Positions 53,972-64,000 of a DNA stretch of 64,000 bases are shown here, one piece after another (position 1 is the stretch's first letter; every line of letters starts with the position of its first letter). The position numbers and the translations under genes are program-made. The stretch spans positions 2,170,001-2,234,000 of the forward strand of contig OV884015.1 of assembly GCA_930367205.1 (NCBI GenBank), given 5' to 3'. The notes under the pieces were generated by a model that saw only the letters and a list, made by a program, of their open reading frames with translations, was not told the DNA's origin and ran no database searches. This DNA is from Acanthosoma haemorrhoidale (Eukaryota; Arthropoda; Insecta; Hemiptera; Acanthosomatidae).

Positions 53972-54393
53972 TCTTTAACGTTAGCTCTTGCCCTATTATG
54001 TTCTCCTGATACCAAAACAAAGAAAACATCTTTAAAAAGTCGAATTTTAACAAAAATGCGTATTTCATAGCTTGTACGTTAGCACCTGCCCCATTATGTT
54101 CTCCTGATACCAAAACAAGAAAAATATCGTCAAAAAGTCGAATTTTTAAAAAATGCGTATTTCTTAGCTAGTACGTTAGCTCCTGCCTTATTATGTTCTC
54201 CTGATACCAAAACAAAGAAAATGTCATCAAAAAGTTAAATTTTTTTAAAAAAGAGTATTTTATAGCTGGTACGTTAGCTTCTGAACAATTATGATTTCCT
54301 CATACCAAAACAAGAAAAATATCGTCAAAAAGTCGAATTTTAAAAAAATGCGTATTTTATAGCTGGTACAATAATTCCTGCCCTATTATGTTA
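53972..54393. repeat. Satellite B block 15 (minimal form)
   Basis: 422 bp: two type II starting units, then directly the last two units and the partial end. The end reads GTTAACTCGTAGC rather than GTTAATTCGTAGC, shared with blocks 17 and 20. Confidence 0.95.
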
Positions 54394-55603
54394 ACTCGTA
54401 GCTTTGATCATACGATCGTATCACGTAATATAATGAGTGCTAATGATACATTATACAATCATATTCGACATCATTTGATGTTATGTTCACGCGAAACTTT
54501 AATCATACAATCATATCACGTGATTGAATGAGTGCCAATGATATAGTACACTATCATATTCGACATCATTTGATGTTATGTTCACCCGAAACTTCAATCA
54601 ATCGATCGTATCACGTGATTGAATGAGTGCCAATGATATGACACACAATCATATTCGACATCATTTGATGTTATATTCACTCGTAACTTGAATCATACGA
54701 TTGTAACACGTGATACAATGAGTTCAAATGATACGGTACACAATCATATTCCACATCATTTGATGTTATGTTTACTCGTAACTTGAATCATACGATTGTA
54801 ACACGTGATACAATGAGTTCAAATGATACGGTACACAATCATATTCCACATCATTTGATGTTATGTTTACTCGTAACTTTAATCATACGATCGTATCACG
54901 TGATTGAATGAGTGCCAATGATACGGCACACAATCATATTCCACATCATTTGATGTTATGTTTACTCGTAACTTGAATCATACGATTGTAACACGTGATA
55001 CAATGAGTTCAAATGATACGGTACACAATCATATTCCACATCATTTGATGTCATGTTTACTCGTAACTTTAATCATACGATCGTATCACGTGATTGAATG
55101 AGTGCCAATGATATGGCACACAATCAAATTCGACATTATTTGGTGTTATATTCACTCGTAACTTGAATCACACGATCGTATCACGTGATACAATGAGTTC
55201 AAATGATACGGTACACAATCATATTCGACATCATTTGATGTTATGTTCACTCGTAACTTGAATCATACGATTGTATCACGTGATACCATGAGTGCTAATG
55301 ATTAGGCACACAATCATATTCGACATATTTTGATGTTATGTTCACGCGAAACTTTAATTATACGATCATATCACGTGATACAATGAGTGCTAATGATACA
55401 GCACACAATCATATTCGACATCATTTGATGTTATATTCACTCGTAACTTGAATCATACGATTGTATCACGTGATACAATGAGTGCTAATGATACAGCACA
55501 CAATCATATTCGACATCATTTGATGTTATATTCACTCGTAACTTGAATCATACGATCGTATCACGTGATACCATGAGTGCTAATGATACAGCACACAATC
55601 TTA
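54394..55603. repeat. Satellite A block 16, broken at its right end
   Basis: About 1.2 kb. Its first kilobase matches A block 18 at a shift of 2,761 bp, including neighbouring near-identical monomers with GATTGTAACACGTG. It then runs into other variants and stops inside a monomer at GCACACAATCTTA, without the usual edge monomer. Confidence 0.92.
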
Positions 55604-55620
55604 CAATCTTAATCACAAGC
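55596..55620. other. Non-standard A-to-B breakpoint with short inserted sequence
   Basis: The A sequence ends in ACAATCTT, which is repeated at once (ACAATCTTACAATCTT), followed by AATCACAAGC and then B sequence from AATTTTTCGAAAATGCG. The added bases belong to neither satellite at this phase. A short local duplication plus filler is the kind of scar left by error-prone end joining, which is inference. Confidence 0.8.
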
Positions 55621-55999
55621 AATTTTTCGAAAATGCGTATTTCATAGCTAGTACGTTAGCTCCTGCCCCATCATGTTCTCCTGATACGAAAACCAGGAAA
55701 ATATCGTCAAAAAGTCGATTTTTTAAAAAATGCGTATTTCATAGCTAGTACGTCAGCTCCTGCCCCATTATGTTCTCCTGATACCTAAACAACAAAATAT
55801 CGTCAAAAAGTTGAATTTTTAAAAAAAATGCGTATTTCTTAGCTAGTACGTTAGCTCCTGCCTTATTATGTTCTCCTGATACCAAAACAAAGAAAATGTC
55901 ATCAAAAAGTTAAATTTTTTTAAAAAAGAGTATTTTATAGCTGGTACGTTAGCTTCTGAACAATTATGATTTCCTCATACCAAAACAAGAAAAATATCG
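55621..55999. repeat. Satellite B block 16 (fragment without standard edges)
   Basis: 379 bp, from the middle of a type I unit 6 through units 7, 8, 9 and into unit 10, cut at AAAAATATCG. It has neither the TCTTTAACG start nor the CTATTATGTTA end. Confidence 0.93.
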
Positions 56000-56732
56000 G
56001 CACACAATCATATTCCACATCATTTGATGTTATGTTTACTCGTAACTTGAATCATACGATTGTAACACGTGATACAATGAGTTCAAATGATACGGTACAC
56101 AATCATATTCCACATCATTTGATGTCATGTTTACTCGTAACTTTAATCATACGATCGTATCACGTGATTGAATGAGTGCCAATGATATGGCACACAATCA
56201 AATTCGACATTATTTGGTGTTATATTCACTCGTAACTTGAATCACACGATCGTATCACGTGATACAATGAGTTCAAATGATACGGTACACAATCATATTC
56301 GACATCATTTGATGTTATGTTCACTCGTAACTTGAATCATACGATTGTATCACGTGATACCATGAGTGCTAATGATTACGCACACAATCATATTCGACAT
56401 ATTTTGATGTTATGTTCACGCGAAACTTTAATTATACGATCATATCACGAGATACAATAAGTTTAAATGATACGGTAAACAATCATATTCGACATCATTT
56501 GATGTTATATCCATCCCAAACTTTAATCATACGATCGTATCACGTGAAACAATGAGTGCTAATGATACATTATACAATCATATTCAAAATCATTTGATGT
56601 TATCTTCACTCGTAACTTTCATCATACGATCGTATCACGTGATACAATAAGTGCAAATGATACGGCACACTATCATATTTGACATCATTTGATGTCATAT
56701 TCACTCGTAACTTTATTCATACGATCGTATGA
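55998..56732. repeat. Satellite A block 17 (fragment)
   Basis: 735 bp, matching the last 735 bp of A block 18 at a shift of about 1,687 bp. It starts at GGCACACAATCATATTCC. The join with B shares only CG, so there is little or no homology at the breakpoint. Confidence 0.92.
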
Positions 56733-57154
56733 TCTTTAACGTTAGCTCTTGCCCTATTATGTTCTCCTGATACCAAAACAAAGAAAACATCTTTAAAAAG
56801 TCGAATTTTAACAAAAATGCGTATTTCATAGCTTGTACGTTAGCACCTGCCCCATTATGTTCTCCTGATACCAAAACAAGAAAAATATCGTCAAAAAGTC
56901 GAATTTTTAAAAAATGCGTATTTCTTAGCTAGTACGTTAGCTCCTGCCTTATTATGTTCTCCTGATACCAAAACAAAGAAAATGTCATCAAAAAGTTAAA
57001 TTTTTTTAAAAAAGAGTATTTTATAGCTGGTACGTTAGCTTCTGAACAATTATGATTTCCTCATACCAAAACAAGAAAAATATCGTCAAAAAGTCGAATT
57101 TTAAAAAAATGCGTATTTTATAGCTGGTACAATAATTCCTGCCCTATTATGTTA
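56733..57154. repeat. Satellite B block 17 (minimal form)
   Basis: 422 bp, the same minimal form as block 15. It is type II although the A block before it has a type I edge, the only such pairing in the window. Confidence 0.95.
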
Positions 57155-58419
57155 ACTCGTAGCTTTGATCATACGATCGTATCACGTAATATAATGAGTG
57201 CTAATGATACATTATACAATCATATTCGACATCATTTGATGTTATGTTCACGCGAAACTTTAATCATACAATCATATCACGTGATTGAATGAGTGCCAAT
57301 GATATAGTACACTATCATATTCGACATCATTTGATGTTATGTTCACCCGAAACTTCAATCAATCGATCGTATCACGTGATTGAATGAGTGCCAATGATAT
57401 GACACACAATCATATTCGACATCATTTGATGTTATATTCACTCGTAACTTGAATCATACGATTGTAACACGTGATACAATGAGTTCAAATGATACGGTAC
57501 ACAATCATATTCCACATCATTTGATGTTATGTTTACTCGTAACTTGAATCATACGATTGTAACACGTGATACAATGAGTTCAAATGATACGGTACACAAT
57601 CATATTCCACATCATTTGATGTTATGTTTACTCGTAACTTTAATCATACCATCGTATCACGTGATTGAATGAGTGCCAATGATATGGCACACAATCATAT
57701 TCCACATCATTTGATGTTATGTTTACTCGTAACTTGAATCATACGATTGTAACACGTGATACAATGAGTTCAAATGATACGGTACACAATCATATTCCAC
57801 ATCATTTGATGTCATGTTTACTCGTAACTTTAATCATACGATCGTATCACGTGATTGAATGAGTGCCAATGATATGGCACACAATCAAATTCGACATTAT
57901 TTGGTGTTATATTCACTCGTAACTTGAATCACACGATCGTATCACGTGATACAATGAGTTCAAATGATACGGTACACAATCATATTCGACATCATTTGAT
58001 GTTATGTTCACTCGTAACTTGAATCATACGATTGTATCACGTGATACCATGAGTGCTAATGATTACGCACACAATCATATTCGACATATTTTGATGTTAT
58101 GTTCACGCGAAACTTTAATTATACGATCATATCACGAGATACAATAAGTTTAAATGATACGGTAAACAATCATATTCGACATCATTTGATGTTATATCCA
58201 TCCCAAACTTTAATCATACGATCGTATCACGTGAAACAATGAGTGCTAATGATACATTATACAATCATATTCAAAATCATTTGATGTTATCTTCACTCGT
58301 AACTTTCATCATACGATCGTATCACGTGATACAATAAGTGCAAATGATACGGCACACTATCATATTTGACATCATTTGATGTCATATTCACTCGTAACTT
58401 TATTCATACGATCGTATGA
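57155..58419. repeat. Satellite A block 18
   Basis: 1265 bp = 30 + 13 x 95. Contains a run of near-identical monomers with GATTGTAACACGTG and ATTCCACATC. It appears to be the intact counterpart of the broken blocks 16 and 17. Confidence 0.95.
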
Positions 58420-59329
58420 TCTTTAACGTTAGCTCTTGCCCTATTATGTTCTCCTGATACCAAAACAAAGAAAACATCTTTAAAAAGTCGAATATTAACA
58501 AAAATGCGTATTTCATAGCTAGTATGTTAGCTCCTGCCCCATTATGTTCTCCTGATACCTGAACAAGAAAATATCGTCAAAAAGTTGAATTTTTAAAAAA
58601 ATGCGTATTTCTTAGCTAGTACGTTAGCTCTTGCCCTATTATGTTCTCCTGATACCAAAACAAAGAAAACATCTTTAAAAAGTCGAATATTAACAAAAAT
58701 GCGTATTTCATAGCTAGTATGTTAGCTCCTGCCCCATTATGTTCTCCTGATACCTGAACAAGAAAATATCGTCAAAAAGTTGAATTTTTAAAAAAATGCG
58801 TATTTCTTAGCTAGTACGTTAGCTCCTGCCTTATTATGTTCTCCGGATACCAAAACAAAGAAAATGTCATCAAAAAGTTAAATTTTTTTAAAAAAGAGTA
58901 TTTTATAGCTGGTACGTTAGCTTCTGAACAATTATGTTCTCCTGATACGAAATCAAGAAAAATATTGTCAAAAAGTTGAATTTTTAAAAAATGCATATTT
59001 CATAGCTAGTACGTCAGCTCCTGCCCCATTATGTTCTCCTGATACGAAAACAACAAAAATATCGTCAAAAAGTCGAATTTTTAAAAAAATGGGTATTTCA
59101 TAGATGGCACGTTAGCTCCTGCCTTATTATGTTCTCCTGATACCAAAACAAAGAAAATGTCATCAAAAAGTTAAATTTTTTTAAAAAAGAGTATTTTATA
59201 GCTAGTACGTTAGCTTCTGAACAATTATGATTTCCTCATACCAAAACAAGAAAAATATCGTCAAAAAGTCGAATTTTAAAAAAATGCGTATTTTATAGCT
59301 GGTACAATAATTCCTGCCCTATTATGTTA
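58420..59329. repeat. Satellite B block 18 with duplicated first units
   Basis: 910 bp. The first two units (from 58428) are repeated in tandem from 58623, then units 3-5 follow and the block jumps from unit 5 to unit 9 near 59,105 (ATAGATGGCACG). Gain and loss nearly cancel, so the length looks normal. Confidence 0.93.
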
Positions 59330-60309
59330 ATTCGTAGCTTTGATCATACGATCGTATCACGTAATATAATGAGTGCCAATGATACGGTACACTATCATAT
59401 TCGACATCATTTGATGTTATATTCACTCGTGGCTTCAATCATACGATCGTATCACGTGATATAATGAGTGGCAATGATGCGGTACACTATCATATTCCAC
59501 ATCATTTGATGTTATGTTTACTCGTAACTTTAATCATACGATCGTATCACGTCATTGAATGAGTGCCAATGATATGGCACACAATCAAATTCGACATTAT
59601 TTGGTGTTATATTCACTCGTAACTTGAATCAACCGATCGTATCACGTGATACAATGAGTTCAAATGATATGGTACACAATCATATTTGACATCATTTGAT
59701 GTTATGTTCACTCGTAACTTGAATCATACGATTGTATCACGTGATACCATGAGTGCTAATGATTAGGCACACAATCATATTCGACATATTTTGATGTTAT
59801 GTTCACGCGAAACTTTAATTATACGATCATATCACGTGATTGAATGAGTGCCAATGATATGACACACAATCATATTCGACATCATTTGATGTTATATTCA
59901 CTCGTAACTTGAATCATACGATTGTATCACGTGATACAATGAGTGCTAATAATACAGCACACAATCATATTCGACATCATTTGATGTTATATTCACTCGT
60001 AACTTGAATCATACGACCGTATCACGTGATTGAATGAATGCCAATGATATGGCACACAATCATATTCGACATCATTTGATGTTATATTCACTGGTACCAT
60101 GAATCATATGATCGTATCACGTGATACCATGAGTGTTATTGATACAGCACACAATCATATTCAAAATCATTTGATGTTATCTTCACTCGTAACTTTCATC
60201 ACACGATCGTATCACGTGATACAATAAGTGCAAATGATACGGCACACTATCATATTTGACATCATTTGATGTCATATTCACTCGTAACTTTATTCATACG
60301 ATCGTATGA
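59330..60309. repeat. Satellite A block 19 (type II)
   Basis: 980 bp = 30 + 10 x 95, the shortest intact A block. It carries GAGTGTTATTGATACAG and, near 59,550, ATCACGTCATTG in place of the E-box palindrome. Confidence 0.95.
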
Positions 60310-61316
60310 TCTTTAACGTTAGCTCTTGCCCTATTATGTTCTCCTGATACCAAAACAAAGAAAACATCTTTAAAAAGTCGAATTTTAACAAAAATGCGTA
60401 TTTCATAGCTTGTACGTTAGCACCTGCCCCATTATGTTCTCCTGATACCAAAACAAGAAAAATATCGTCAAAAAGTCGAATTTTTAAAAAATGCGTATTT
60501 CATAGCTAGTACGTCAGCTCCTGCCCCATTATGTTCTCCTGATACGAAAACAAGAAAAATATCGTCAAAAAGTCGAATTTTTACAAAAATGCGTATTTAG
60601 AGCTAGTACGTTAGCTCCTGTCCCGTTATGTTCTCCTGATACCAAAACAAAAAAAATTGTCGTTCAAAAGTCAAATTTTTACAAAAATGCGTATTTCATA
60701 GCTGGTACGTTAGCTCCTGCCCTATTATGTTCTCCTGATACGAAAACGAGAAAAATATCGTCAAAAAGTTGAATTTTTCAAAAATGCGTATTTCATAGCT
60801 AGTACGTTAGCTCCTGCCCCATCATGTTCTCCTGATACTAAAACGAGGAAAAGATCGTCAAAAAGTTGAATTTTTAAAAAATGCGTATTTCATAGCTAGT
60901 ACGTCAGCTTCTGCCCCATCATGTTCTCCTGATACGAAAACCAGGAAAATATCGTCAAAAAGTCGATTTTTTAAAAAATGCGTATTTCATAGCTAGTACA
61001 TCAGCTCCTGCCCTATTATGTTCTCCTGATACCTAAACAACAAAATATCGTCAAAAAGTTGAATTTTTAAAAAAAATGCGTATTTCTTAGCTAGTACGTT
61101 AGCTCCTGCCTTATTATGTTCTCCTGATACCAAAACAAAGAAAATGTCATCAAAAAGTTAAATTTTTTTAAAAAAGAGTATTTTATAGCTGGTACGTTAG
61201 CTTCTGAACAATTATGATTTCCTCATACCAAAACAAGAAAAATATCGTCAAAAAGTCGAATTTTAAAAAAATGCGTATTTTATAGCTGGTACAATAATTC
61301 CTGCCCTATTATGTTA
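60310..61316. repeat. Satellite B block 19, with private units
   Basis: 1007 bp, but not the same units as the other 1007-bp blocks. Between about 60,513 and 60,900 it has variants seen nowhere else: TGCGTATTTAGAGC, CTCCTGTCCCGTTATG, AAAAAAAATTGTCGTTC, GAAAACGAG and AAGATCGTC. One unit is 99 bp (60610 to 60708). Confidence 0.93.
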
Positions 61317-62486
61317 ATTCGTAGCTTTGATCATACGATCGTATCACGTAATATAATGAGTGCCAATGATACGGTACACTATCATATTCGACATCATTTG
61401 ATGTTATATTCACTCGTGGCTTCAATCATACGATCGTATCACGTGATATAATGAGTGGCAATGATGCGGTACACTATCATATTCCACATCATTTGATGTT
61501 ATGTTTACTCGTAACTTTAATCATACGATCGTATCACGTCATTGAATGAGTGCCAATGATATGGCACACAATCAAATTCGACATTATTTGGTGTTATATT
61601 CACTCGTAACTTGAATCAACCGATCGTATCACGTGATACAATGAGTTCAAATGATATGGTACACAATCATATTCGACATATTTTGATGTTATGTTCACGC
61701 GAAACTTTAATTATACGATCATATCACCTGATTGAATGAGTGCCAATGATATGACACACAATCATATTCGACATCATTTGATGTTATATTCACTCGTAAC
61801 TTGAATCATACGATTGTATCACGTGATACAATGAGTGCTAATAATACAGCACACAATCATATTCGACATCATTTGATGTTATATTCACTCGTAACTTGAA
61901 TCATACGACCGTATCACGTGATTGAATGAATGCCAATGATATGGGACACAATCATATTCGACATCATTTGATGTTATATTCACTGGTACCATGAATCACA
62001 CGATCGTATCACGTGATACCATGAGTGCTAATGATACAGCACACAATCTTATTCGACATTATTTGATGTTATATTCACTCGTAACTTGAATCACACGATC
62101 GTATCACGTGATACAATGAGTTCAAATGATACGGTACACAATCATATTTGACATCATTTGATGTTATATCCATCCCAAACTTTAATCATACGATCGTATC
62201 ACGTGATTGAATGAATGCCAATGATATGGCACACAATCATATTCGACATCATTTGATGTTATATTCACTGGTACCATGAATCATATGATCGTATCACGTG
62301 ATACCATGAGTGTTATTGATACAGCACACAATCATATTCAAAATCATTTGATGTTATCTTCACTCGTAACTTTCATCATACGATCGTATCACGTGATACA
62401 ATAAGTGCAAATGATACGGCACACTATCATATTTGACATCATTTGATGTCATATTCACACGTAACTTTATTCATGCGATCGTATGA
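61317..62486. repeat. Satellite A block 20 (type II)
   Basis: 1170 bp = 30 + 12 x 95. It shares the ATCACGTCATTG variant (near 61,535) with A block 19. The final edge palindrome is mutated to TCATGCGATCGTATGA. Confidence 0.95.
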
Positions 62487-62908
62487 TCTTTAACGTTAGC
62501 TCTTGCCCTATTATGTTCTCCTGATACCAAAACAAAGAAAACATCTTTAAAAAGTCGAATTTTAACAAAAATGCGTATTTCATAGCTTGTACGTTAGCAC
62601 CTGCCCCATTATGTTCTCCTGATACCAAAACAAGAAAAATATCGTCAAAAAGTCGAATTTTTAAAAAATGCGTATTTCTTAGCTAGTACGTTAGCTCCTG
62701 CCTTATTATGTTCTCCTGATACCAAAACAAAGAAAATGTCATCAAAAAGTTAAATTTTTTTAAAAAAGAGTATTTTATAGCTGGTACGTTAGCTTCTGAA
62801 CAATTATGATTTCCTCATACCAAAACAAGAAAAATATCGTCAAAAAGTCGAATTTTAAAAAAATGCGTATTTTATAGCTGGTACAATAATTCCTGCCCTA
62901 TTATGTTA
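62487..62908. repeat. Satellite B block 20 (minimal form)
   Basis: 422 bp, matching blocks 15 and 17, with the same GTTAACTCGTAGC exit. Confidence 0.95.
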
Positions 62909-64000
62909 ACTCGTAGCTTTGATCATACGATCGTATCACGTAATATAATGAGTGCTAATGATACATTATACAATCATATTCGACATCATTTGATGTTATA
63001 TTCACTCTTGGCTTCAATCATACGATCGTATCACGTGATATAATGAGTGGCAATGATGCGGTACACTATCATAATCGACATCATCTGATGTTATTGATAC
63101 GGTATACCAGCATGGTTGACATCATTTAATGTTATATTCACTCGTAAGTTTAATCATACGATCGTATCACGTGATACAATGAGTGTTAATGATACATTAT
63201 ACAATCATATTCAACATCATTTGATGTTATCTTCACTCGTAACTTTCATCATACGATCGTATCACGTGATACAATGAGTGCCAATGATACGGTACACTAT
63301 CATAATCGAAATCATCTGATGTTATTGATACGGTATACCAGCATGGTTGACATCATTTAATGTTATATTCACTCGTAAGTTTAATCATACGATCGTATCA
63401 CGTGATACAATGAGTGCCAATGATACATTATACAATCATATTCAACATCATTTGATGTTATATTTACTCGTAACTTTCATCATACGATCGTATCACGTGA
63501 TACAATGAGTGCCAATAATAAGGCACACTATCATATTCGACATCATTTGATGCTATATTTACTCGTAACTTTAATCATACGATCGTATCACGTGAAACAA
63601 CGAGTGCTAATGATACATTATACAATCATATTCAACATCATTTGATGTTATGTTCACGCGAAACTTTAATCATACAATCATATCACGTGATTGAATGAGT
63701 GCTAATGATATAGTACACTATCATATTCGACATCATTTGATGTTATGTTCACCCGAAACTTCAATCAATCGATCGTATCACGTGATTGAATGAGTGCCAA
63801 TGATATGAAACACAATCATATTCGACATCATTTGATGTTATATTCACTCGTAACTTGAATCATACGATTGTAACACGTGATACAATGAGTTCAAATGATA
63901 CGGTACACAATCATATTCCACATCATTTGATGTTATGTTTACTCGTAACTTTAATCATACGATCGTATCACGTGATTGAATGAGTGCCAATGATATGGCA
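62909..64000. repeat. Satellite A block 21 (open at right edge)
   Basis: 1092 bp to the window end. It starts like A blocks 16 and 18, then changes to long-type sequence with two truncated 41-bp units (63079, 63310). The 109-bp variant monomer is replaced here by an ordinary one, and the third truncated unit is absent. The CGTGAAACAACGAG variant follows near 63,590. The array clearly continues beyond the window. Confidence 0.95.

Noticed and set aside
1..64000. Telomere repeats, tRNA or rRNA genes, promoters or a replication origin
   Set aside because: None was recognised on either strand. The E-box is noted as a motif only.

Overview
This 64-kb window is satellite DNA from end to end. I found no gene, RNA gene, transposon or CRISPR array that I could support. 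It most resembles eukaryotic nuclear heterochromatin, such as a centromeric, pericentromeric or subtelomeric array: it is AT-rich (about 34-35 % GC in both monomers), built of head-to-tail monomers, organised into higher-order repeats, and has no open frame longer than 90 codons. The taxon cannot be told from the sequence.

Two unrelated satellites alternate, all in one orientation. Satellite A has a 95-bp monomer and covers about 47.8 kb (about 500 monomers) in 21 blocks. Satellite B has a 96-98-bp monomer and covers about 16.2 kb in 20 blocks. Each A monomer carries two overlapping perfect palindromes, ATACGATCGTAT and ATCACGTGAT, the second holding an E-box CACGTG. It also carries an inverted repeat, ACATCA-TT-TGATGT. 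B is marked by GTTAGCTCCTGCC, TTCTCCTGATAC and A/T tracts around AAAAAGTCGAATTTTT.

The blocks meet at the same two junction sequences almost every time. Every intact internal A block has a length of 30 + 95n bp, once three well-defined variant monomers (41 bp, 109 bp and two 1-bp deletions) are allowed for. The 30-bp remainder is a partial duplication of the A monomer on both sides of each B block. This suggests that one ancestral A-B-A junction pair was amplified, and that the blocks later changed size only by in-register recombination.

Layout: 1-6185 is a long A block with a 950-bp (10-mer) higher-order repeat. From 6.2 to 43.3 kb, A blocks are mostly 2-4.3 kb long, many with a module of three truncated 41-bp monomers, and are separated by 0.8-1.0-kb B blocks. 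From 43.3 to 62.9 kb the A blocks are short (0.7-1.55 kb) and two sequence types of the A+B composite are interleaved. At 54.4-56.7 kb lies the only disordered part, with a truncated B fragment bounded by two non-standard junctions, one showing a short templated-looking insertion. From 62.9 kb to the end, a long-type A block resumes.

The short open frames in the window are translations of the repeats and recur with them, so none is annotated as a gene.
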